Positions 24,150 through 36,912 of a stretch of 64,000 bases of DNA are shown piece by piece. Every line of letters starts with the position of its first letter. The first letter of the stretch is position 1. The notes below the pieces were generated by a model. It made no database searches and had not been told where the DNA came from. It saw nothing but the letters and a program-made list of their open reading frames with translations. The DNA lies in contig JAPTHN010000024.1 in the NCBI GenBank assembly GCA_026936325.1, positions 1,550,001 to 1,614,000 on the forward strand, written 5' to 3'. Made by a program: the position numbers and the translations under genes. Source of the stretch: Platynereis dumerilii (taxonomy: Eukaryota; Annelida; Polychaeta; Phyllodocida; Nereididae).

Positions 24150-27070
24150 GAATTATGCTTTTTGCTTTTGAAGGAATTCTGCACTACTGTAATTTCCTGT
24201 GAGAATTATGTACTGCTTCAGGAATTCTGTAGGAATTCTGCATGAATTATGTTCTCTGCAAGAATTCTGCACAACTGTAGTTTCCTGCATGAATTATGTT
24301 CTCTGCAAGAATTCTGCACAACTGTAGTTTCTTGCATGAATTATGTTCTCTGCAAGAATTCTGCACAACTGTAGTTCTTACATGAATTATGTTCTCTGCA
24401 AGAATTCTGCACAACTGTAGTTGCCTGCTTGAATTATGTACTCTGCAAGTATTCGGCACAACTGTAGTTTCTTGCATGAACTATGTTCTCTGCAAGTATT
24501 CTGCACAACTGTAGTTTCCTGCATGAATTATGTTCTCTGCAAGTATTCTGCACAACTGTAGTTTCTTACATGAATTATGTTCTCTGTAAGAATTCTGCAC
24601 AACTGTAGTTTCTTGTATGAATAATGTGCCCTGCGAGAATTCTGCACAAATGTAGTTTCCTGCTTGAATTATGATCTCTGCAAATATTCTGCGCAACTGT
24701 AGTTTCTTACATGAATTATGTTCCATGCAAGAATTCTGCACGACTGTAGTATCCTGCATGAATAATGTTCTCTGCAAGTATTCTACACTACTGTAGTTTC
24801 TTGCATGAATTATGTTATCTGCAAGTATTCTGCACAACTGTAGTTTCTTGCATGAATTATGTTCTCTGCAAGAATTCTGCACAACTGTAGTTTCTTGCAT
24901 GAATTATGTTCTCTGCAAGAATTCTGCACAACTGTAATTTCTTACATGAATTATGTTCTCTGCAAGAATTCTGCACAACTGTAGTTTCTTGCATGAATTA
25001 TGTTCTCTGCAAGAATTCTGCACAACTGTAGTTTCTTGCATGAATTATGTACAACAGTAGTTTCTTGCATGAATTATGTGCTCTGCAAGAATTCTGCACA
25101 ACTGTAGTTTCTTGCATGAATTATGTTCTCTGCAAGTATTCTGCACAACTGTAGTATCCTGCATGAATTATGTGCTCTGCAAGTATTCTGCACAACTGTA
25201 GTATCCTGCATGAATTATGTGCTCTGCCAGAATTTTGCACAACTGTAGTATCCTACATGAATTTTGTGCTCTGCAAGTATTCTGCACAACTGTAGTATCC
25301 TGCTTGACTTATGTTATCCACAAGTATTCTGCACAACAGTAGTTTCTTGCATGAATTATGTGCTCTGCAAGTGTTCTGCACAACTGTACATGCTGTAGTA
25401 TTCTGCATGAATTATGTGCTCTGCAACTATTTTGCACAACTGTAGTATCCTACATGAATTTTGTGCTCTGCAAGTATTCTGCACAACTGTAGTATCCTGC
25501 TTGAATTATGTTATCTGCAAGTATTCTGCACCACAGTTGTTTCTTGCATGAATTATGTGCTCTGCAAGTATTCTGCACAACTGTAGTATCCTGCATGAAT
25601 TATGTGCTCTGCAAGTATTCTGCACAACTGTAGTATCCTGCATGAATTACGTGCTCTGCAAGTATTCTGCACAACTGTAGTTTCTTGCATGAATTATGTT
25701 CTTCTGCAAGAATTCTGCACAACTAGTTTCTTACATGAATTATGTTCTTTGCAAGAATTCGGCACAACTGTAGTTTCTTGCATGAATTGTTCTTCTGCAA
25801 GAATTCTGCACAACTAGTTTCTTACATGAATTATGTTCTCTGTAAGAATTCTGTACAACTGTAGTTTCTTGCATGAATTATGTTCTTTGGCAAGAATTCT
25901 GCACAACTAGTTTCTGACATGAATTATGTTCTGTGCAAGAATTCTGCACAACTTTAGTTTCTTACTTGAATTTTGTGCTCTTTAAGAATTCTGCACAACT
26001 GTAGTTTCTTGCATGAATTGTGTGCTCTGCAAGAATTCTGCACAACTGTAGTTTCTTACATGAATTATGTTCTCTGCAAGAATTCTGCACAACTGTAGTT
26101 TCTTACATGAATTATGTTCTCTGCAAGAATTCTGCACAACTGTAGTTTCTTGCATGAATTATGTTCTCTGCAAGAATTCTGCACAACTGTAGTTTCTTGC
26201 ATGAATTATGTTCTCTGCAAGAATTCTGCACAACTGTAGTGTAGTATCCTGCGTGAATATGTTCTCTGCAAGAATTCTGCAAGACTGTAGTTTCTTACAT
26301 GAATTATGTTCTGTGCAAGAATTCTGCTCAATTGTAGTTTCCTGCTTGAATTATGTTCTCAGCAAGAATTCTGCGCAACTGTAGTTTCTTATGTGAATTA
26401 CGTTCTCAGCAAGAATTCTGCACAACTGTAGTTTCTTGCATGAATTATGTTCTCTGCAAGAATTCTGCTCAACTGTAGTTTCTTGCATTAATCATGTTCT
26501 GTGCAAGAATTCTGCTCAATTGTAGTTTTCTGCTTGAATTATGTTCTGTGCAAGAATTCTGCACAACTGTAGTTTATTACATGAATTATGTTCTCTGTAA
26601 GAATTCTGCCCAACTGTAGTTTCCTGCATGAATTGTGTGCTCTGCAAGAATTCTGCACAACTGTAGTTTCTTACATGAATTATGTCCTCTGCAAGAATTC
26701 TGCACAACTGTAGTTTCCTGCATGAATTATGTTCTCTGCAAGAATTCTGCACAACTGTAGTTTCCTGCATGAATTATGTCCTCTGCAAGAATTCTGCACA
26801 ACTGTAGTTTCTTGCATGAATTATGTTCTCTGCAAGAATTCTGCACAACTGTAGTTTCCTGCATGAATTATGTTTTCTGCAAGAATTCTGCACAACTGTA
26901 GTTTCTTGAATGAATTATGTTCTCTGAAAGAATTCTGCACAACAGTTTACTGTAGTTTCCAGCTTGAATTATGTTTTCTGCAAGAATTCTGGACAACTGT
27001 AGTTTCTTGCATGAATTATGTTCTCTGCAAGAATTCTGCACAACTGTAGTTTCTTACGTGAATTATGTTA

Positions 27071-27334
27071 CTTGTTTGCACAACCACTGGCTCTGAGGGC
27101 GTGGGTTCGAATCCCAACCCGGAACTGAATTTAGTCCGAGCCCATGGGACATTAAATGGAGGTGGGTTGTATCCAGTGTTCTATGCTGGGGCAACTGAAA
27201 GACCCTGGGCATCCCTGAATTAATAGGGTATGTACCAGACTCACAGTCTTCTCATCTCATCATCATACGGCGATCGCCTGCCTCGATATAGCCCTTTAAG
27301 GTGCTGCAGAGGCGTAAAACACAAACAAACAAAC
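27071..27334 (+). mobile_element. SINE-B copy embedded in the 47-bp satellite
   Basis: The head contains the tRNA B-box match GGTTCGAATCC. The body matches the TSD-flanked minus copy at 11227-11463, and the tail is 'gaggcgtaaaacac' plus (AAAC)n. Satellite resumes on both sides with 'gaattatgtt', which may be the TSD or simply the unit. No A box is seen, so the 5' end is truncated. Confidence 0.85.
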
Positions 27335-28579
27335 ATGAATTATGTTCTCTGCAAGTATTCTGCACAACTAGTTTCTTACATGAATTATGTTCTCTGCAAG
27401 TATTCTGCGCATCTGTAGTTTCTTGCATGAACTATATGTTCTCTGCAAGTATTCTGCACAACTGCAGTTTCTTGCATGAACCATATGTTCTCTGCAAGTA
27501 TTCACTACTGTGATTTCCCATGAGAATTGTGTACTACTTGAGGAATTCTGTAAGAATTCTGCATGAATTATGTGCTCTGCAAGAATTTTGCACAACTGTA
27601 GTTTCTTGCATGAATTATGTTCTCTGCGAGAATTCTGCACAACTGTATTATCCTGCATGAAGTATGTGCTCTGCAAGTATTCTGCACAACTGTAGTTTCC
27701 TGCTTGAATTATGTTCTCTGCTAGAATTCTGCACAACTGTGATTTCTTACATGAATTATGTTCTCTGCAAGAATTCTGCACAATTGTAGTTTCTTGCATG
27801 AATTTTGTTCTCTGCAAGAATTCTGGACAACTGTAGTTTCTTGCATGAATTCTGTACAACTAGTTTCTTGCATGAATTATGTGCTCTGCAAGAATTCTGC
27901 ACAATTGTAGTATCCTGCTTGACTTATGTTATCCTCAAGTATTCTGCAAAACAGTAGTTTCTTGCATGAATTATGTGCTCTGCAAGTATTCTGCACAACT
28001 GTAGTATCCTGCATGAATTATGTGCTCTGCAAGTATTCTGCACAACTGTAGTATCCTGCATGAATTACGTGCTGTGCAAGAATTTTGCACAACTGTAGTA
28101 TCCTACATGAATTTTGTGCTCTGCAAGTATTCTGCACAACTGTAGTATCCTGCTTGAATTATGTTATCTGCAAGTATTCTGCACAACAGTAGTTTCTTGC
28201 ATGAATTATGTGCTCTGCAAGTATTCTGCACAACTGTAGTATCCTGCATGAATTATGTGCTCTGCAAGTATTCTGCACAACTGTAGTATCCTGCATGAAT
28301 TACGTGCTCTGCAAGTATTCTGCACAACTGTAGTTTCTTGGATGAATTATGTTCTTCTGCAAGAATTCTGCACAACTAGTTTCTTACATGAATTATGTTC
28401 TCTGCAAGAATTCTGCACAACTGTAGTTTCTTGCATGAATTATGTTCTCTGCAAGAATTCTGCACAACTAGTTTCTTACATGAATTATGTTCTCTGCAAG
28501 AATTCTGCACAACTGTAGTTTCTTGCATGAATTATGTACCTCTGCAAGAATTCTGGACAACTAGTTTCTTACATGAATT

Positions 28580-28825
28580 ATCAGTCATTAAATACAAGTA
28601 AATGATTCTTTATCACACGAAATACAACATATGATTATGTGTACAATGTATTCATCGATTACTTTTATACTTTATACATGCTTTTATACATGTAAAATGT
28701 ATCTTTTATTTTGTATATATTTCTCTGTATACATCAATATACTTCAATATACAATTTCCTATACATACATTTATCATATGTATCACACATTTTATTCATT
28801 AGATTGAACGAGGTAATATACAACA
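28580..28825. other. Non-satellite AT-rich block inside the array, copy 1
   Basis: About 246 bp rich in 'atacat'/'tatac' and unrelated to the 47-bp unit. Near-identical copies occur at 31342-31587 and 33096-33341. Origin not recognised. It may be host DNA carried along by the duplications. Confidence 0.85.
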
Positions 28826-29834
28826 TGATTATGTTCTGTGCAAGAATTCTGCACAACTTTAGTTTCTTACTTGAATTATGTGGTCTGCAAGAATTCTGCA
28901 AAACTGTAGTTTCTTACATGAATTATGATCTCTGCAAGAATTCTGCACAACTGTATTTTCTTATATGAATTATGTTCTCTGCAAGAATTCTGCACAACTG
29001 TACTGTAGTATCCTGCGTGAATATGTTCTCTGCAAGAATTCTGCAAGACTGTAGTTTCTTACATGAATTATGTTCTGTGCAAGAATTCTGCTCAATTGTA
29101 GTTTCCTGCTTGAATTATGTTCTCAGCAAGAATTCTGCACAACTGTAGTTTCTTATGTGAATTACGTTCTCAGCAAGAATTCTGCACAACTGTAGTTTCT
29201 TGCATGAATTATGTTCTCTGCAAGAATTCTGCTCAACTGTAGTTTCTTGCATTAATCATGTTCTGTGCAAGAATTCTGCTCAATTGTAGTTTCCTGCTTG
29301 AATTATGTTCTGTGCAAGAATTCTGCACAACTGTAGTTTCTTGCATGAATTATGCTATCTGCAAGAATTCTGCTCAACTGTAGTTTCTTGCTTGAATTAT
29401 GTGCTCTGCAAGAATTCTGCAAAACTGTAGTTTCTTACATGAATTATGTTTTCTGCAAGAATTCTGCTCAACTGTAGTTTCCTGCTTGAATTATGTTCTC
29501 TGCAAGAATTCTGCACAACTGTGATTTCTTGCATGAATTATGTCCTCTGCAAGAATTCTGCACAACTGTAGTTTCTTGCATGAATTATGTTCTCTGCAAG
29601 AATTCTGCACAACTGTAGTTTCCTGCATGAATTATGTTTTCTGCAAGAATTCTGCACAACTGTAGTTTCTTACATGAATTATGTTCTCTGAAAGAATTCT
29701 GCACAACAGTTTACTGTAGTTTCCAGCTTGAATTATGTTCTCTGCAAGAATTCTGCACAACTGTAGTTTCTTGCATGAATTATGTTCTCTGCAAGAATTC
29801 TGCACAACTGTAGTTTCTTACATGAATTATGTTA

Positions 29835-30098
29835 CTTGTTTGCACAACCACTGGCTCTGAGGGTGTGGGTTCGAATCCCAACGTGGAACTGAATTTAGTC
29901 CGAGCCCATGGGACATTAAATGGAGGTGGGTTGTATCCAGTGTTCTATGCTGGGGCAACTGAAAGACCCTGGGCATCCCTGAATTAATAGGGTATGTACC
30001 AGACTCACAGTCTTCTCATCTCATCATCATACGGCGATCGCCTGCCTCGATATAGCCCTTTAAGGTGCTGCAGAGGCGTAAAACACAAACAAACAAAC
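29835..30098 (+). mobile_element. SINE-B copy, duplicated with its satellite context
   Basis: Matches 27071-27334 at a constant offset of 2,764 bp with only a few differences. It is therefore a product of the tandem duplication and not an independent insertion. Confidence 0.85.
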
Positions 30099-31341
30099 AT
30101 GAATTATGTTCTCTGCAAGTATTCTGCACAACTAGTTTCTTACATGAATTATGTTCTCTGCAAGTATTCTGCGCATCTGTAGTTTCTTGCAAGAACTATA
30201 TGTTCTCTGCAAGTATTCTGCACAACTGCAGTTTCTTGCATGAACCATATGTTCTCTGCAAGTATTCACTACTGTGATTTCCCATGAGAATTGTGTACTA
30301 CTTGAGGAATTCTGTAAGAATTCTGCATGAATTATGTGCTCTGCAAGAATTTTGCACAACTGTAGTTTCTTGCATGAATTATGTTCTCTGCGAGAATTCT
30401 GCACAACTGTATTATCCTGCATGAAGTATGTGCTCTGCAAGTATTCTGCCCAACTGTAGTTTCCTGCATGAATTATGTTCTCTGCTAGAATTCTGCACAA
30501 CTGTGATTTCTTACATGAATTATGTGCTCTGCAAGAATTCTGCACAACTGTAGTTTCTTGCATGAATTCTGTTCTTTGCAAGAATTCTGGACAACTGTAG
30601 TTTCTTGCATGAATTCTGTACAACTAGTTTCTTGCATGAATTATGTGCTCTGCAAGAATTCTGCACAACTGTAGTATCCTGCTTGACTTATGTTATCCTC
30701 AAGTATTCTGCAAAACAGTAGTTTCTTGCATGAATTATGTGCTCTGCAAGTATTCTGCACAACTGTAGTATCCTGCATGAATTATGTGCTCTGCAAGTAT
30801 TCTGCACAACTGTAGTATCCTGCATGAATTACGTGCTGTGCAAGAATTTTGCACAACTGTAGTATCCTACATGAATTTTGTGCTCTGCAAGTATTCTGCA
30901 CAACTGTAGTATCCTGCTTGAATTATGTTATCTGCAAGTATTCTGCACAACAGTAGTTTCTTGCATGAATTATGTGCTCTGCAAGTATTCTGCACAACTG
31001 TAGTATCCTGCATGAATTATGTGCTCTGCAAGTATTCTGCACAACTGTAGTATCCTGCATGAATTACGTGCTCTGCAAGTATTCTGCACAACTGTAGTTT
31101 CTTGCATGAATATGTTCTCTGCAAGAATTCTGCACAACTAGTTTCTTACATGAATTATGTTCTTTGCAAGAATTCTGCACAACTGTAGTTTCTTGCATGA
31201 ATTATGTTCTCTGCAAGAATTCTGCACAACTAGTTTCTTACATGAATTATGTTCTCTGCAAGAATTCTGCACAACTGTAGTTTCTTGCATGAATTATGTT
31301 CTTCGGCAAGAATTCTGCACAACTAGTTTCTTACATGAATT

Positions 31342-31587
31342 ATCAGTCATTAAATACAAGTAAATGATTCTTTATCACACGAAATACAACATATGATTAT
31401 GTGTACAATGTATTCATCGATTACTTTTATACTTTATACATGCTTTTATACATGTAAAATGTATCTTTTATTTTGTATATATTTCTCTGTATACATCAAT
31501 ATACTTCAATATACAATTTCCTATACATACATTTATCATATGTATCACACATTTTATTCATTAGATTGAACGAGGGACTATACAACA
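31342..31587. other. Non-satellite AT-rich block, copy 2
   Basis: Near-identical to 28580-28825 (offset 2,762). It differs at the 3' end ('gagggactatac' instead of 'gaggtaatatac'), a change shared with copy 3. Confidence 0.85.
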
Positions 31588-31776
31588 TGATTATGTTCTG
31601 TGCAAGAATTCTGCACAACTTTAGTTTCTTACTTGAATTATGTGGTCTGCAAGAATTCTGCAAAACTGTAGTTTCTTACATGAATTATGATCTCTGCAAG
31701 AATTCTGCACAACTGTATTTTCTTATATGAATTATGTTCTCTGCAAGAATTCTGCACAACTGTACTGTAGTATCCT

Positions 31777-33530
31777 GCGTGAATATGTTCTCTGCAAGAA
31801 TTCTGCAAGACTGTAGTTTCTTACATGAATTATGTTCTGTGCAAGAATTCTGCTCAATTGTAGTTCTCTGCTTGAATTATGTTCTCAGCAAGAATTCTGC
31901 ACAACTGTAGTTTCTTATGTGAATTACGTTCTCAGCAAGAATTCTGCACAACTGTAGTTTCTTGCATGAATTATGTTCTCTGCAAGAATTCTGCACAGCA
32001 GTAGTTCCTTGCATTAATTATGTTCTGTTCAAGAATTCTGCTCAATTGTAGTTTCCTGCTTGAATTATGTTCTCTGCAAGAATTCTGCACAACTCTAGTT
32101 TCTTGCATGAATTATGCTCTCTGCGAGAATTCTGCTCAAATGTAGTTTCTTGCTTGAATTATGTTCTCTGTGAGAATTCTGCACAACTGTAGTTTCTTAC
32201 ATGAATTATGTTCTCTGCAAGAATTCTGCACAACTGTAGTTTCTTACATGAATTATGTTCTCTGTAAGAATTCTGCGCAACTGTAGTTTCTTGCATGAAT
32301 TGTGTTCTCTGCAAGAATTCTGCACAACTGTAGTTTCTTGCATGAATTATGTTCTCTGCAAGAATTCTGCACAACTGTAGTTTCTTGCATGAATTATGTG
32401 CTCTGCAAGTATTCTGCACAATTGTAGTATCCTGCTTGACTTATGTTATCCTCAAGTATTCTGCAAAACAGTAGTTTCTTGCATGAATTATGTGCTCTGC
32501 AAGTATTCTGCACAACTGTAGTATCCTGCATGAATTATGTGCTCTGCAAGTATTCTGCACAACTGTAGTATCCTGCATGAATTACGTGCTGTGCAAGAAT
32601 TTTGCACAACTGTAGTATCCTACATGAATTTTGTGCTCTGCAAGTATTCTGCACAACTGTAATATCCTGCTTGAATTATGTTATCTGCAAGTATTCTGCA
32701 CAACAGTAGTTTCTTGCATGAATTATGTGCTCTGCAAGTATTCTGCACAACTGTAGTATCCTGCATGAATTATGTGCTCTGCAAGTATTCTGCACAACTG
32801 TAGTATCCTGCATGAATTACGTGCTCTGCAAGTATTCTGCACAACTGTAGTTTCTTGGATGAATTATGTTCTCTGCAAGAATTCTGCACAACTAGTTTCT
32901 TACATGAATTATGTTCTCTGCAAGAATTCTGCACAACTGTAGTTTCTTGCATGAATTATGTTCTCTGCAAGAATTCTGCACAACTAGTTTCTTACATGAA
33001 TTATGTTCTCTGCAAGAATTCTGCCCAACTGTAGTTTCCTGCATGAATTATGTTCTTCGGCAAGAATTCTGCACAACTAGTTTCTTACATGAATTATCAG
33101 TCATTAAATACAAGTAAATGATTCTTTATCACACGAAATACAACATATGATTATGTGTACAATGTATTCATCGATTACTTTTATACTTTATACATGCTTT
33201 TATACATGTAAAATGTATCTTTTATTTTGTATATATTTCTCTGTATACATCAATATACTTCAATATACAATTTCCTATACATACATTTATCATATGTATC
33301 ACACATTTTATTCATTAGATTGAACGAGGGACTATACAACATGATTATGTTCTGTGCAAGAATTCTGCACAACTTTAGTTTCTTACTTGAATTATGTGGT
33401 CTGCAAGAATTCTGCAAAACTGTAGTTTCTTACATGAATTATGATCTCTGCAAGAATTCTGCACAACTGTATTTTCTTATATGAATTATGTTCTCTGCAA
33501 GAATTCTGCACAACTGTAGTATCCTGCATG
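31777..33530. repeat. Shortened third copy of the higher-order unit
   Basis: Begins with the same 'gcgtgaatatgttctct' anchor but reaches the AT-rich block about 1 kb sooner (1,754 instead of 2,762 bp between blocks) and lacks the SINE-B. Either an internal deletion or a different exchange point would explain this. Confidence 0.7.
33096..33341. other. Non-satellite AT-rich block, copy 3
   Basis: Shares the 'gagggactatac' variant with copy 2, so copies 2 and 3 are the closer pair. Confidence 0.85.
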
Positions 33531-34069
33531 AATTATGTTCTCTGCAAGAATTCTGCACTACTGTAGTATCCTGCATGAATTATGTTCTGTGCAAGAATTC
33601 TGCACATTTGTAATTTCTTACATGAATAATGTGCTCTGCAAGAATTCTGCACAACTGTAGTTTCTTACAAAAATTATGTTCTCTGCACGAATTCTGCACA
33701 TTTGTAGTTTCTTACATGAATTATGTTCTCTGCCAGAATTCTGCACAACTTTTTCCTACAGGAACTATATAGGACTACTTCTACAGAAGTATGGGCTTTT
33801 GTTGGAATTGTGCACTATTATAATTTCCTGCGGTGATTATGTGCATATGGAATTTTGCCCTACTGTCATTTCCTGCAAGAATTATGTACTTGTGCGGGAA
33901 GTCAGCATTGCCGTAGTTTCCTTCCAGAATTCTGCCCTACTGTAGTTTCCTTCAGGAATTATGTACTTCTGCAGGAATACTGCACTACTGTAATGTCCTG
34001 CAGGAAAAGTGTACTTCCTTGGAAATTCTACACTTTTGTCATTTCCTGTAGGAATTATGTACTTCACAG

Positions 34070-34130
34070 TATTTCTTGCCTCTAAATAGCCCACACTGGT
34101 GCTGATGGGGCGTAAAACACTAACTCACTC
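34070..34130 (+). mobile_element. 61-bp 5'-truncated retroposon tail with 9-bp TSD
   Basis: ACTTCACAG flanks it at 34061-34069 and 34131-34139. The insert ends 'gatggggcgtaaaacac' followed by (TCAC)n, the same tail motif as SINE-B and the insert at 45776-45814. It interrupts the older edge units of the satellite. Confidence 0.8.
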
Positions 34131-35239
34131 ACTTCACAGAAATGGTGTGCAACTGTGATTTCCTGTATGAACTATGGACTTCTGCAGGAATTCTTCAATA
34201 CTGTAATTTCCTGCAGAAATAATGTACTCCTGAGGGACTTATTCACTTCTGTAATTTCCTGCAGGATTTATACTTCTGCAGGAATTCTTCAATACTGTAA
34301 TTTTAGACATCATCATAGGCTACATGAATTGTGTACTGCTGTGGGATTCTGCACTACTGTAATTCCCAGCAGAACTTCTGTGGAAATTCTACACTACTTT
34401 AATTTCCTGCGGGAATTACATACTTCTGCAGGAATTATGCATTGCTGTAATTTCTTCTGCTGGCATTGTGTATTTCTATGGGAATTCTACACTACTGTAA
34501 TTTCCCTAGGGAATTATGTACTTCTATTGGATTTCTGCACTACCGTAATTTCTTTCGGGAATTATGTACTGCTGCAGGAATTCTTCAATACTGTAATTTC
34601 CTACTTCATAGGCAACATGAATTATGTACTTCACTACTGTTTTTTCCTACATGAATTATATACAGCTGATATACTTCTGCGGGAATTTTGCACTACTGTA
34701 ATTTCCTGCAGGAATTATGTACTTCTTCAGCATTCTTCACTACTGTAATACACTGTAAAATGTCTTCATGGTTTATGTACTCTGCAGGACTTTTGCGCTG
34801 CTGTAATTTCCTACGTGGATTACATACCTCTGCGGCGATACTATACTTCTGTTGGAATTATGTTCTCTTCAGGAATTTTTCACTGCTGTAATTTCCTGCA
34901 TGAATTCAAAATCTGCACTAACACACAACTCCGTCAGACAATTTCTAGATAATCGTATAATCATTTACTGCTGTGGGAATTTTTCACAACTTTATTTTCC
35001 TGCAGGAATTATGTGCTTTTTCGGGAATTCTTCACTACTGTAATTTCCTGCAGGAATTATGTACTTCTTCAGCATTCTTCACTACTGTAATTTCCTGCAG
35101 GAATTATGAACTTCTGCCTGAGGACCCAATATTTTATCATGTTCATTGCTCTTGTGGTGCTGATAAATCCTTGTTTATTTTGTTAAATCTGCTCCTGCCT
35201 CCTGTTATTTTATTTTCAACGTTTATTTTTTACTTTCAG

Positions 35240-35341
35240 GGCCGCGTAACTCTCCCTCTCGCTGTGACTGCTGCTGTGACCATATTTGGAAATTCCTTCC
35301 CCCATGGTTGGAACACGGGTGTTCTTAATGCTCCTCAAAAT
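35240..35341 (+). CDS. GLUT-family sugar transporter, exon 2 (TM1)
   Basis: Encodes 34 residues beginning GRVTLPLAVTAA and ending NTGVLNAPQN. It is bounded by a polypyrimidine tract plus CAG and the donor GTAAGT, phase 0 on both sides. This is the N-terminal helix of SLC2A facilitators (compare GRLTLVLALATLIAAFGSS in GLUT5 and GVINAPQ in GLUT1). The spacing FGNSFPHGWN matches the class II form (FGSSFQYGYN), one residue longer than class I. The family moves hexoses across the plasma membrane by facilitated diffusion; the substrate cannot be read from this half. An intron right after NAPQ(K) is also my recollection of vertebrate SLC2A1. Identity is very secure as a family call. Confidence 0.95.
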
Positions 35342-36071
35342 GTAAGTCTAATTATCAATTATATTTATTCTGCCAATTCAAAAATGTTAACATGGTTAAG
35401 ACGTAGTGTGTTTCGGATCTCAATTAAAATACTGCATTGCACTGTTAGTATCAGACAAATTGGTTTCTATTCTGTTCTTTCAACATGTTCAACAGTCTAG
35501 CCTGCATCATGAAGATCCCTTGCACTTGAAAAAACTGTAGTTTGATATATGGTCTGCATGAACATCAATTTACAACCCTGAAAAAGTTCAGAACAATGCA
35601 CTGAATGCAGCCTCATGCTCTTGGTCTCTTGATTTTTCAACCCATGGGTTCTTGTTTAAAATACTTTAACTTTATGTGACCTTTTATTCTTGGATAATAT
35701 TGTCTTCTCTGTGTTTTGCTATAAAAATGAAAACTGATCCAAGATGATATGAGCATGATTATCTGCTAATACATGGAATATGTATGTACATATTGCCATA
35801 CTGCTTATAGAGAGAAAAAAATACTTGTAACTATAGAGTATTGGAAAAATGATTAGCCTAAAAAGTAAAGGACTCTTCAATACGATTAGTCAATTACATA
35901 AAGTTAAATCGATATAGCTTTGAAGATTTTCAAGTGATCTTGTAACATTGCCCCAGAAGTAGAAATGAAATTGTTTTGTATAAAAAATCAAGGAGGTATC
36001 TCACCCCTCTCAACACTCGAACGCTCAACAAGATATAAATGCAAGAGATATAAATGCTGTACCAGACCGCA
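35342..36071. other. Start of intron 2, no feature
   Basis: Unique AT-rich intron sequence between the exon 2 donor and the Transib-like element's TSD. Nothing is recognised. Confidence 0.6.
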
Positions 36072-36784
36072 CATTTCACTGTGCACTAACGAGGGGGGTA
36101 CCCTCGCCATCAGGGTGGCCATTACAACTCTCACTTCGTGATTTTAAAGTGAAATTACAAAAAATGTAAGGGGTGTGAGGTCTTCAAATTGTTAAGATAG
36201 GTTAAATGGCTTGTGGAATGAATCAGTGCCAAGTGCCAGACTCAAACATGCAAGATGAAGTAAGATATTTACGAAATTCGAATTCACTCGAGGTGAGGGT
36301 ACCACAAAAAACGAAAAATGGCAGGGCGAGGGTACCAGCATTTTGGTGAGGGTACCAACGTGAAATGGCGAGGGTACCAACCTAAATGGCGAGGGTACCA
36401 GCCCGGAAGTGGCGAGGGTACTGAAAGATTTGGGCGAGGGTCACTTCCGGTTGGCGAGGGTAACCACCAAAGTAAATGGCGAGGGTAAAGTAAGATGTGC
36501 TGCCTTTGCAATCCCAGCAGATAGTCTAGTAGAAACGACAATGAATCAGCTTAATTGATGACAGAATGTGCTGACACATGATGGCACCTCTGAAGTTAGC
36601 AATTGGGAATCCCCATCAAGAACATAATTTAATTGCAATACCTTATCAATAGAGGAAAATCTTAAAATTAATTGACTACCATTGAGGTAACATCTGCCAA
36701 ATAATGGTCATACTCTGTGACCATTTTTGAGCCATTATCCTGCTGCTCTGATAGCAGTACCAGCAATACGGGCGAGTGTTTACA

Positions 36785-36912
36785 GAATCTGATTTATTAA
36801 AGAAAGGAAAGAAAGATGGAAGGAGAAGAAATGAAAGAGAAGAAATGAAAGAGAAGAAAGGAAGGAGAAGCAAGGAAGGAGAAGAAAGGAAGGAGAAGAA
36901 AGGAAGGAAGGA
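36785..36912. repeat. Polypurine GAAAGGAAGGA tract
   Basis: Simple-repeat tract of GAAAGGA/GAAGGA units inside the Transib-like element. Confidence 0.85.

Larger units (their letters stand above)
26250..29014. repeat. 2.76-kb higher-order duplication unit, copy 1
   Basis: Anchors recur at a fixed offset: 'cctgcgtgaatatgttctct' near 26250, 29014 and 31777; the SINE-B block at 27071 and 29835; the non-satellite block at 28580 and 31342. Boundaries are approximate because they lie within satellite. Confidence 0.8.
29015..31776. repeat. 2.76-kb higher-order duplication unit, copy 2
   Basis: Nearly base-for-base repeat of copy 1, including the SINE-B (29835) and the AT-rich block (31342). Its closeness to copy 1 points to a recent unequal exchange. 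Confidence 0.8.
24150..35112. repeat. 11-kb satellite of 47/48-bp units, with older edge units
   Basis: Core unit: AATTCTGCACAACTGTAG followed by TTTCTTGCATGAATTATG and TTCTCTGCAAG (47 bp), roughly 170-190 units from 24240 to 33750 once insertions are removed. Each typical unit has a GAATTC. At the left edge (24150-24240) and over 33770-35112 the units instead read 'ctgcactactgtaatttcctgcaggaattatgtacttctgcagg' in pieces (48 bp, much more divergent), apparently the older type. Frames of up to 197 codons across the array are repeat artefacts without start context or domains. The array ends about 130 bp before the GLUT exon at 35240. Confidence 0.95.

Noticed and set aside
24247-34748. Many open frames of 60-197 codons in the 47-bp array
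   Set aside because: They are translations of a 47-bp unit (47 is not a multiple of 3, so all frames are cycled), have no domains, and occur on both strands.
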